A DNA stretch of 64,000 bases from positions 17,063,447-17,127,446 of the forward strand of contig OX388319.1 of the NCBI GenBank assembly GCA_947579605.1, in the 5' to 3' direction. Shown here one piece after another: positions 55,980 through 64,000 of the stretch (within the stretch, counting starts at the first letter, position 1; the number at the start of each line of letters is the position of its first letter). The notes under the pieces were generated by a model. The model was not told the origin of the DNA. It searched no databases and saw nothing but the letters and a program-made list of their open reading frames with translations. Position numbers and translations under genes: made by a program. This stretch comes from Athripsodes cinereus (taxonomy: Eukaryota; Arthropoda; Insecta; Trichoptera; Leptoceridae).

Positions 55980-56529
55980 ACATCCGAATGTTAATTAAAA
56001 CGTAATATAAAGAGTACCTACGTACTCAAGTGTTTGTGGTTCATTGGATTTTCAATAAAATATAAGCCTTGTTACAATTCAGATAAGCATTTTATTAAGG
56101 GTCGTAATAAAAAGGAAATAACAACACATCGTATATGTATATGTAAATAAAAAAATACAGTCACTTTCACAGGTAAATACTTTTTAATGCAATTTTTAAT
56201 CGCGAGCTTATCCTGATATAAATACTTTTTGTGAAAACGTTTTGTTTATAATAATTATGTACATATAAATTTTACATTTTTATTATTGTTTGACTGTTAT
56301 TTCGGTCAATGTATGTATATGCGATACCATATCTGAAATTGGATGCTTATGAGCTTTTTGTACTGAGCTTTTGTGTTTATTGTATAACTGTAATCTGGGT
56401 GTCGTGAATAAAGTGAAAGTACACGGCACTTCATTCTTCTTTGCTTTATAGATGCAAAGATAAATAATACTTGAAAAATAATAAATTCAGAAATATTAAT
56501 AGATATATACCATCATAGACAGAATGGAT
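55980..56529. other. No gene recognised
   Basis: AT-rich spacer between the tandem array and the next LINE fragment. Confidence 0.5.
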
Positions 56530-56765
56530 CTAGTACCTATCACTTATTCCTGTTCTTGCAAAAGTTGTTAGCTTCTATTACATACATGCAATTTCTCATG
56601 CATACTCTCCTTTTCATTGTATTCAAAACGTGTACGCCCTTTAGGATCTGGTCTACATGGTCTAGCTTAGCCATTTGATCCAAAGGACGAGCAAGTCTCC
56701 AAATACTCAGTTTTTCAGTCATGTATATCTTGTTTGTCAATCTGTCGTCTTATATTCGTTCAAAG
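56530..56765 (-). pseudogene. RTE-like LINE 3' fragment
   Basis: Minus frame 56540-56740 includes LDHVDQILKGVHVLNTMKRR, CMRNCMYVIEANNFCKNR, aligning with the 5440-5882 copy. The GRPR block has drifted (LARPLDQMAK). Confidence 0.75.
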
Positions 56766-56769
56766 TAAA

Positions 56770-57201
56770 ATATATATTTATTTAAGTAGAAATAAAATGG
56801 AGTTTTGAGGTATGGTAAAGTTTAATTTATATCAGTTTAAAATAAAACAGCTACAAGTTCTTGAAGAAAGAAACGACAAGTGGTAGGATATATCTTTATT
56901 TAATTTTGAAATTAAAATATTTAATTAATTTATTAAATTATTGGACTACGATAAACATTCGATAACTTAAAATACCCTCAACCTTAAATCTTCAGATAAT
57001 TTTTCTAAACAAAATTTGAAAGTTCTAAAAATGACAAAGAAACAATTTGGCTGATCCCTGTTTTTAAAAACAATATATTTGGTATTATTATTCAGGAAAA
57101 AATTACATAATATTTTATTACATTGTTTGTCTTCATATTCGAAAACACTTCATAAAAACGAGTACCTAAGAAATTATAATGTAAAGTTATAGGGTACTTA
57201 C
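56770..57201. other. Intron sequence adjoining the LDLa exon (inferred)
   Basis: Begins with GTAAGT at the exon edge; AT-rich with no further exon recognised. Confidence 0.5.
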
Positions 57202-57427
57202 GTGAACATAATCTCGGCTCGTCACTCTTGTCACCGCAGTTGTCCTCCCCGTCACAGAACTTATCCAACGCAATACACTGTCCAGTGTCGCAATAAAACT
57301 CACTATGTCGACACGGCGGACCGACGCCGACGTCAGAACTCTGCGAGAGTACCATGCGAAGAACAAAAAGAAGAACCATCCAATTGTTCCACACGGATAA
57401 CTTATTTCTACTTTTCAAAGAAGTCAT
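57202..57427 (-). CDS. First coding exon of a secreted or membrane protein with an LDLa domain
   Basis: ATG at 57427. Residues ~16-29 are a hydrophobic signal-like core (WMVLLFVLRMVLSQ). Residues 39-74 form an LDL-receptor class A module with six cysteines (39, 46, 51, 58, 64, 74) and the acidic calcium cage FCDGEDNCGDKSDE. The exon ends at 57202 in phase 1 before a GTAAGT donor; reading on into the intron gives unrelated residues. LDLa modules bind ligands extracellularly. This is the only convincing host coding sequence in the window. Following exons should lie at lower coordinates, but none is recognisable down to base 1, so the first intron may be very long or the rest lies outside. The gene identity is unknown. 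Confidence 0.82.
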
Positions 57428-57718
57428 TTTAATAAATTAATTTAATTTCTTAATCTATTTAAACCTCACAAAATGGTGAATGAATTTTATTTATAAATAT
57501 CACCAAATCATTTTTCAATTTATTTTTATTCACTTTGTCACCAATATGTAGCAATGATTTTGAGAATTTTTATATGAAGTATATTTGAACATTAGTTTAT
57601 TTACGCGAAATCTGCTTTATTTTATGTTTTGTGTATTTGTTTTATTTATGTAAATTAGGTAATTATAATTTTGTGTATTTAGAATTAGTATTTATTGAAT
57701 AAAGGTATTTTGGAAATT

Positions 57719-57829
57719 ATGCAAAATCCTATAAGGGTCGGTCAATATTGGAGAAACACAAATCCCTCTCCTGAACGTTTACAAAGCCGCTTTGAATACT
57801 ATCTGAAACAAGGAGAATATGCGTATTAA
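57719..57829 (+). CDS. Possible 36-aa small ORF divergent from the LDLa exon
   Basis: ATG at 57719, stop TAA at 57827-57829. The product, starting MQNPIRVGQYWRNTNPSPER, is balanced in composition and unlike the AT-driven chance ORFs around it. An AATAAA lies near 57880. It starts ~290 bp from the LDLa ATG on the other strand, so the two could share a promoter. It may instead be a fragment of an old retrocopy or transposon. Unrecognised. Confidence 0.3.
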   Translation: MQNPIRVGQYWRNTNPSPERLQSRFEYYLKQGEYAY

Positions 57830-57834
57830 TATTA

Positions 57835-58365
57835 GTATAAACACTGTGAAATAAATGTAGAAAATCATTAACATTACATAATAAAATACATTTTGATAAA
57901 TATGTCTTAGTAGTCCTCGAAGTATTTTTTACAAATAAGCAAAAAAAATGTCATTTATTCTAAATAATAATAAATACTTTATTCAATCAATATCAATGTA
58001 CAAACGTTGAGACAATATATCACCAATTGGCTTCAATTAAGTTGCAGCAGCCTCACTAGGTTGCCCTGTATATATGCCACAAATACATAAATATATTTCT
58101 TGAGAGAGTTTGTAGAACTTTTAAAAACATTCTTATGAATTTTTTTTATAAAAACAAAAAAAAAACATAACTTTTAATTTGGATAAACATAATCATCTTC
58201 ACCCCATTACGATGCTTCCCTTGCAGGGTATTTATTTAAAAAAAAACAATAGTTCTGCAGGAGCATGAAGTTTTATTCACATAAATAATGAACAGAAAAT
58301 TAATTAAGAATAAAATGATATTATAGAATAAATGGTAAACATACTTAATTATTTGTAAAAAATAA
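57835..58365. other. No gene recognised
   Basis: AT-rich. Near 58200-58232 a short phrase (ATTACGATGCTTCCCTTGCA, GGGTA) resembles the end of the LINE at 2785. Confidence 0.45.
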
Positions 58366-58367
58366 GT

Positions 58368-58560
58368 TTTCGAATATCCTGCAAAAGGCGGATGTTCGAA
58401 AAAGTAAAGACATTCACATCTTAAAGTCAGCGACGAGGTTTGCCACCAATCCTGAATGTCTTAATTTTATATTAGCACGGAGAGGACAACTTAGATGTTT
58501 ATTACATTCATTTTATCTGCTAGCTACACCACTTGTGGTTTATTCCATGATGGTATAGTA
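58368..58560 (+). repeat. SINE family A copy
   Basis: TTTCGAATATCCTGCAAAAG, CTTAAAGTCAGCGACGAGGT, TTGCCACCAATCCTGAATGT, GCACGGAGAGGACAACTT and CATGATGGTATAG. Confidence 0.8.
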
Positions 58561-58939
58561 CTCGTAGAAATAGTTTAGTAGTAAATACGTAACTTTGAAT
58601 AAAATATTACATAAACACGACTGGTTTAACTACTAGTTTGACTATAAAATTGCAAATTATAAAATCCACAAGGGTTTACTCTCTTTAAAAGTTATTTTAC
58701 GATACCTTACCTAAATTAACAAACTGATTTAGAACTACTTTACCCACGTCACAACACAACATGAGTAAGCTGGTGATTTAATGATAAAATATTTTAATAT
58801 TTTGGTACACAGTTTACTAGATACTTTGTTGTTTAAATGTCCCTAGGGAGATTTACAAATATATAAATTTACCAGCAGAATAAATAAAATCTGGTTTTTG
58901 TTTAAAGTTCACAAAAGAGTGTAAGTGTGGAAGAAAAGG

Positions 58940-59135
58940 ATATCTCACTCTTTTCAATAATTTCTCGAGTATCTTGTAAAAGGAAGGTGTTTGTAAAATA
59001 TTTAAACAATTCAGTATGCCTCCCATTATGAATGTTTTAGCTTTTATTGGCACAGAAAGAACGACTTTTATGCTTATTACATAAAAATAGTCCGCTGGTT
59101 ACCTCAGTTGTAGAAAATTCTGTGATGCTATAATT
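58940..59135 (+). repeat. SINE family A copy
   Basis: TCTCACTCTTTTC, CGAGTATCTTGTAAAAGG, CAGTATGCCTCCCATTATGA, TTGGCACAGAAAGAACG and TCTGTGATGCTATAAT. Confidence 0.75.
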
Positions 59136-59214
59136 GTTTCTGAAACATTATAATTTTGTGCCCTTACTTTCGGCTAAATTCTTCTTTCTTTCAATATTCA
59201 ATACTCTTCTCAGG

Positions 59215-59628
59215 ATCACAGGGCAGAAACAAACACACGCAATATTTATTTTAAAAGTCGATTCTGAGCCAATCGAGGTACGTTATCTTATAGCAGACGG
59301 TGACATCAAACACTGGATCCAAAGGCCACATGGAGAGGTAACGTTCCACATGACCCAGTTCCTAACAGGACACGGTGTCTTTGGCTCGTACCTGAAATGG
59401 ATTCGAAAGCTCAACTCAGATGAGTGCACATACTGCAGGGAGGGTATAGATGACTCGGAGCATACATTCTTCAAATGCTCCAAACGGCACGAGGACAGAA
59501 TAAGACTGGAAATCATTCGAGACGGTGACATAGAATGGTGTATTTTGGAAAAAGGGGTATCCAGTCTGTCAGAAATCTTTGTGGATAGAGTTACATCGAC
59601 TTTTATTAAATCTAAGATATTTGAATGA
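59215..59628 (+). pseudogene. R1/Jockey-type LINE C-terminal fragment with CCHC motif
   Basis: The plus frame contains VTFHMTQFLTGHGVFGSYL, then CTYCREGIDDSEHTFFKC. THxxTQxLTGHGCFxxYL followed by a C-x2-C-x8-H-x4-C zinc motif is the standard C-terminal end of R1-clade and related non-LTR polyproteins downstream of the reverse transcriptase. The frame is open for ~135 codons to the natural-looking stop at 59626, so the fragment is relatively young, but endonuclease and RT are absent. The part of the open frame before ~59215 is unrelated flank. Confidence 0.85.
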
Positions 59629-59884
59629 AGAAAAGAAAAGCTAGGTTTTCCATTTTGTTACAATTTATTTTTATGAAGATATTGCTTTTACTTGTTGTTT
59701 GCATGTGATTTAAATGAATATTTATTTGTTTACATCCCTTCATAAAACAACATTCCCTACGAGAAACTTTCCAGAACATTAAAACTGTCGTAGAAAAATG
59801 TAACTCATTTGGCGTGAAGACACTGGAAAAGGTTAGTTTTATTTGCACAGCGCAGAAAGGCGATTGATTTAATAATAAATTTAT

Positions 59885-60140
59885 ACTATACTAAACCATA
59901 CTAAACTATCACGACATATCCCACAAGTGGGGTAGCCAGCAGACCAGTCGCATGCAATATACATGCAAGCTGTCCTCTCTGTGCCAAAAAACTTAAGATA
60001 TTCAGGATGGGTGGCGGACCTCATCGCTGAATTTAAGATGTAAAATGTCTTTATTCTTTCAAACACCTGCCTTTTACAGGAAACTCGAATACTCACGAAA
60101 AAGAGTGGGAGACCAATTCTTTCCTTAGTGCTACACGGTA
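59885..60140 (-). repeat. SINE family A copy, nearly complete
   Basis: ACTATCACGACATATCCCAC, AAGTGGGGTAGCCAGCAGAC, CTGTCCTCTCTGTGCC, TTCAGGATGGGTGGCGGACC, GCTGAATTTAAGATG, CCTTTTACAGGAAACTCG and AGAGTGGGAG are all present. Confidence 0.88.
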
Positions 60141-60144
60141 AAAT

Positions 60145-60780
60145 GATTTTTAAAATTAATTTCTTATGAAATAGTCAAAAGATTTTGAATCAACAAGCTG
60201 ACATACTTATTTTGTATAACTGAAGTACCTACATAAGCACCTACTCAGGCTTTATTAAATTTTGTTAAAATATGATTTACCATTGTCAATCAATTATTTT
60301 GATTGCCAATATCAAAATAACCATTTCGTGTAAGATGAATTTGAACAAAATGTCGTTGTGTTCGTCCATAATCTTAAAATGAACGGATATTAGAATTATA
60401 ATCAGCTTAAGAATATCCAAAAGGCGAATGACTATGATATTGTTCATCCTATTGTCTGCTTGTCAACAACTCACTCTCCTTAAAGAATATCTCGTTTAAT
60501 TCCAAAATCGTTGTAGAAATATTTGTACGAAACTGTAGGTACTTAAATAAAATAAAAAAGCTTTGAAAAATATTTTGAAATAGACAATTATTTTTTTTGA
60601 GCCCTTAACATTTGTCTGAGAAGCATAAGGAGACAATAACTTATACTTTTCATAATTCCTACCTACTGATTCGTTGGTTTATATGTGATTTTTCCATAAT
60701 TTTTAGTCTTTTTTAATTTCTGGCTTAATTTTCTCTAACTTTTCTATTCGTTTTCCTTACGATTTACAATACATAAATAA
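60145..60780. other. No gene recognised
   Basis: AT-rich spacer. Confidence 0.5.
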
Positions 60781-60784
60781 ATAT

Positions 60785-60930
60785 TTTCAGCTCAGCGATG
60801 ATGTATGTCGCCTATCTTATATATCTTTTTTTTTTTCATGGTAAGGTTTAGGTACATTTTTTTTCAGAATAATGATTTTCATGCCTAGTTGATCTCTATC
60901 AATAGTGTGATTTTTGTTTTTTCATTTGTT
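60785..60930 (+). repeat. SINE family A remnant
   Basis: TTTTCAGCTCAGCGATGATG and TATGTCGCC, then a drifted tail. Partial. Confidence 0.5.
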
Positions 60931-60934
60931 TATA

Positions 60935-61180
60935 CCATCACAATATTTACCATAAACTGGAAAAAAAGCGAATCCACTGCTTGTAATAAACATATACAAG
61001 TCGTCCTCTCCGTGCCAACAGAAATAAAGATATTCAGGATGGTTGGCAAACGTCATCACTGAATCGAAAACATTTAATGTCTTAAACGTTTGACGAACAC
61101 CTGCCTTCAGCAGGACACTCGATAACTAACAGAAAAGAGTGGGAGAATTGTTTTTTAACGGGGACTCCACGGAATAAATT
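60935..61180 (-). repeat. SINE family A copy
   Basis: TATACCATCACAATATTTAC, GTCCTCTCCGTGCCAACAGA, TTCAGGATGGTTGGCAAACG, CAGCAGGACACTCGATAACT, AACAGAAAAGAGTGGGAG and GGGACTCCACGG. Confidence 0.85.
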
Positions 61181-61284
61181 TTATTTATTTATTTATTAAT
61201 TCATTGCTGTAACATTGATTACAAAAAACACCATAGAAGATCTACTACTACTATACTACTATACCTTCGCTTAACCTACTTTAA

Positions 61285-62025
61285 TCTTGTCAGTTTGCAT
61301 GACAGACGTATAATTGCCGATCTTTCTCTTCTCTACAAGGTTGTAAATCACAGCGTAGCGACTGCATCACTTGGCGATCTTGACTTCTACACTCCAAATC
61401 CACGTCTCCGTAGTACCAACACATTCCGAGTAAGAGTTCACAACAACAATATCGGCCACTTTAGCCCAGTATCGCGAATGTGCAGATTTTATAACATCTT
61501 GTGTGAGAAAGGGGTGGAGGGGGTTGATATATTTAACGACTCGTTGGCTACATTTGGGAGGGAGGTGAAGTGTAATGTAAAATTGTTGACATAGTTTGTT
61601 CCGAAGGTTTCATTTTTCGTCCTTTGCCTGTGGCTTGTTGTCGTACTAGGTGTGCGATTCGTCAAGAGCCCGATTCGGGTTAATTAAACTAAAATAGTTG
61701 TGTTGTTGTTCTATGATTATTGTTACATTATATTTTGTTGTTCGTTTCTTTTGTTCTTCTTGCACATCATCGTTCATATAACAAATCAACAGAGCAGTTT
61801 ACCTAAGAAAAAAGCGATGATGTGCATTAGCAGGATTATCTCTACATAGAGATTATCATTATCGTGGCATTATGAATTACGCTTTAATTGAATTCTCTGA
61901 TTGTTCATGCTGTAGACGCTCTTAATTGGGGAACTAGCCAGATCTTGTTGTATGTTTGTAATTTATGTATTGTGTTGTCAGTTTTCTGTGAGTGTCTCTA
62001 TAAGATAAAATAAAATAAAATAAAA
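61285..62025 (+). pseudogene. 5'-truncated Jockey-like LINE: ORF2 C-terminus, 3' UTR and tail
   Basis: The frame 61295-61594 encodes a post-RT C-terminus: RRIIADLSLLYKVVNHSV, FYTPNPRLRSTNTF, SRMCRFYNILCEKGVEGVDI and FNDSLATF. Patterns such as RR..DL..LYK, R.t..f and DIF..sL..F are typical of the last ~100 residues of Jockey- and I-type non-LTR proteins. The stop is followed by a ~430-bp 3' UTR with the GCACATCATCG...CGATGATGTGC hairpin and a tail of AAAAT units. The copy begins just after TACTAC-type repeats. RT and endonuclease are missing. A second copy lies reversed in the transposon intron (43450-43985). Confidence 0.82.
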
Positions 62026-62245
62026 ATATACCATCACGGCATATCCCACAAGTGGGGTAGCCAGCAGACCAGCTGCATATAAAACATGCAAGCTGTCTTC
62101 TCCGTGCCAATATAAAATTAAGACATTCAGGGTGGGTGGCAAACCTCATCGCCGAATTTGAGATGTAAAATGCCTTTTACAGGACACTCGAAAACTTATG
62201 GAGAAGAGTGGGAGTCCAATTCTTTACCGGGTGCTCCACGGGATA
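62026..62245 (-). repeat. SINE family A reference copy
   Basis: Best-preserved copy, sitting directly on the LINE tail. In sense (minus strand) it runs CCGTGGAGCACCCGGTAAAG, CTCCCACTCTTCTCCATAAG, GAGTGTCCTGTAAAAGGC, TCGGCGATGAGGTTTGCCAC, CACCCTGAATGTCTTAA, GGCACGGAGAAGACAGCTTG, CTGCTGGCTACCCCACTTGT and GGGATATGCCGTGATGGTAT. Length ~220 bp. No clear tRNA-like head was found. Its last ~40 bases match the end of the RTE-like LINE at 5470-5510. Confidence 0.9.
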
Positions 62246-62855
62246 GAATAAAATAATGAAATTGTCTATAGATAAACGATTTGTCACGGTGATGGAGGAA
62301 ACAAGTAAGCTTTGTCAGGGTTTTTTTACTTTTCACTCTATCCGCGTAACGCATAGGCCACATAGCTTTTAGGTTGCCCAGAGTTAATTAAAAGAGAGTA
62401 AAAATAATACTAACTATCAAATACTTTCCAATTAAATACAATCAATATACAAAGAGCCAATTCATTGCAAAGCCGCGATATCTTCCAAATAATCCAAAAT
62501 TTATAGATATATTCCGAAAGCTGTTTGTGAAAATAATATTTTCATTACATTTTTCATTTTGGAAATCAAAGATTTATCTTCTTGGAGAAGATAATAAAAA
62601 TAATAATTTTATTTTGGAATAAATTTCCTTATCTTTTTTTGAGTTGTTAAGTAATCCGACGTTGAGACGGAATAATGTGACATTCGGTGTTAAAATATGT
62701 ATCGCTTCCTTATAAGCCTGATGTCGGCTTTAAAAAAATATCCTCGCATAAATTATTGAGCTCATTTGTATAAAATATATCTAAATGATTGTTTATATAC
62801 CTTTCGTTTATTTATTTATTTTATTATTTAATGTAATTTGGATACAATATCAATC
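62246..62855. other. No gene recognised
   Basis: AT-rich spacer. Confidence 0.5.
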
Positions 62856-62859
62856 ATTA

Positions 62860-63030
62860 TAGTCGTTTGTCGATAGACTGGAGGTAAATCTCGGCCTCAT
62901 GAACAAGGGGTCCGTGGTTCGATACCAGGTACTGAAAAACTCCCCTTTCACGACACAAGCTTTTAGTAGCTTACTATGAAAGGTGTATAAGGATGTATTT
63001 GGGTTTATAACAAAACCTTGATATATCTTT
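62860..63030 (+). repeat. tRNA-derived SINE (family B), best copy
   Basis: The head has a box A-like TGGAGGTAAATCTCGG and a box B GTGGTTCGATACCAGG at near-tRNA spacing. The body is CCCTTTCACGACACAAGC, TAGTAGCTTACTATGAAAGG, TGTATAAGG, TTTATAACAAAAC and GATATATCTTTT. Partial copies on the minus strand lie at 19925-20092 and 30330-30450. Confidence 0.75.
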
Positions 63031-63034
63031 TAAT

Positions 63035-63475
63035 TAAAAAAAATTACACAGTCCCAAAAGTCAAAAATTGAGTGGTATAAATGCAATGTCATATCTACCA
63101 TTTTTAAATATATTTAATTATTAATAAAAAAAAACGTATTTTCATTGGCTACACTGAATGTATTTTAATCGATACAATGAAAGTCCAGCTCAATCCTCAA
63201 GTAAATTTGTTAAAAATAACCTATTCAGAAGCTAAAACATCTAAAATAGAAAGAGAAAGTGTTGTTTTTTTTTCAGTTTCAATGTTCTGGGATATGTGTA
63301 TGTGAAGATACTTACAAGTTTTCTAATGAGACTATAGAAAAGATTTTTTTGGTGTTAAATTGATTTTTCGTTTGAAAAAATAATTGTACAAACACAATTA
63401 TTCATTAAAAATGAATGCATAGTGAAAATCGGTTCAAAACATATGCTAGCATTTTTATCCCTTAATTTTGTATTC
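63035..63475. other. No gene recognised
   Basis: AT-rich spacer. Confidence 0.5.
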
Positions 63476-63479
63476 TTTT

Positions 63480-63720
63480 AGGTGAGTTAGGGGCTGAAGG
63501 TATAGAATAGACTCCCCACTTTTTTCATGTAATTTTAATCCTGTAAAATGCAGATGCTCGTTGAACATCCCGTATAAGACTTCAATTTGTCGATGAGGTA
63601 TGCCATCCATCCTGTGTGTCTTAACTTTGGTTAGCATTGAGAGGATTACTTAAATGTTTATTAAATGCCATAAGTCCGATGGCTACTCCAGTTGCGAGAA
63701 ATATCATAAAAGTCTGCTAA
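63480..63720 (+). repeat. SINE family A copy, diverged
   Basis: AGACTCCCCACTTTTTTCAT, AATCCTGTAAAATGCAGATG, TCGATGAGGTATGCCATCCA, TCCTGTGTGTCTTAA, GCATTGAGAGGATTACTT and GATGGCTACTCC, in family order. Confidence 0.75.
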
Positions 63721-64000
63721 TAAATTGAAGAGAATTGACGTGTTTTTGCTTATATACTCCTCATACAGGATGGTGTTATCACTGTGATATTATATTGCAA
63801 CTAACGCAGATATTTAAAATGTGTACCATTTATAAAAAAGCACCAATCTGAAATATAGCTTCAGCACAGAAATCTCTGTGTTTATTGTCTGCCAGCCTCG
63901 ACACAGGCTTTAGCCTAGTGAGGTGGCAAAGTGGAATTGTTTTATTGGCATATTATGGATATTTGAACTGTATATGATTGTATATGCTTATTTGAGGAAA
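63721..64000. other. No gene recognised
   Basis: AT-rich end of window; a GC-richer phrase at 63890-63930 (CCAGCCTCGACACAGGC) is unclassified. Confidence 0.45.

Noticed and set aside
62880..62945. Functional tRNA gene
   Set aside because: Box A- and B-like phrases exist but no closed acceptor stem or anticodon arm, and the sequence continues into a repeated SINE body.

Overview
This is an AT-rich, gene-poor stretch of an animal nuclear genome, most likely an insect and probably a moth or butterfly. The evidence is GT-AG introns, no bacterial operon or ribosome-binding-site pattern, many short interspersed retroelements, insect-type non-LTR retrotransposon tails and frequent GTAGGTA-like motifs. 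The order-level call is inference. I find no rRNA gene, CRISPR array or convincing tRNA gene.

Almost everything recognisable is mobile DNA. (1) 6594-12449 is a very young LTR retrotransposon on the minus strand with two 1771-bp LTRs (two differences seen), a 4-bp target duplication and one ORF, a Gag-like protein with a C-terminal membrane segment and no pol. (2) 13678-16462 is a decayed DNA transposon with 11-bp terminal inverted repeats and an 8-bp duplication, inserted into the coding remnant of an older LINE. (3) 36184-47445 is an 11.3-kb CACTA/EnSpm-like transposon on the minus strand with CACTGAGAAAA ends and a 2-bp TA duplication. It carries an intact 837-aa zinc-finger transposase and a seven-exon gene that I reconstructed from splice sites, encoding about 557 aa with an N-terminal SAM-like domain. 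A 259-bp palindromic MITE at 34126-34384 has the same ends and sits beside a natural empty copy of its target. (4) 53020-53780 has ends made of inverted clusters of a ~20-bp motif around a fragment resembling a MULE transposase.

The rest is fossil LINE 3' ends (RTE-like, R1-like, Jockey-like), about 20 copies of one SINE whose last ~40 bases match the RTE-like LINE tail, tRNA-like SINE pieces, foldback hairpins, and a 198-bp tandem array built from a SINE fragment.

The only convincing host coding sequence is one exon at 57202-57427 (minus): a signal peptide, an LDL-receptor class A module and a splice donor. Its downstream exons are not visible, so much of the window to its left may be a repeat-filled first intron (inference). 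A 36-codon ORF at 57719-57829 lies divergently beside it.

The most interesting system is the CACTA-like element: transposase, SAM-domain partner gene, subterminal repeats and a MITE derivative within 14 kb.
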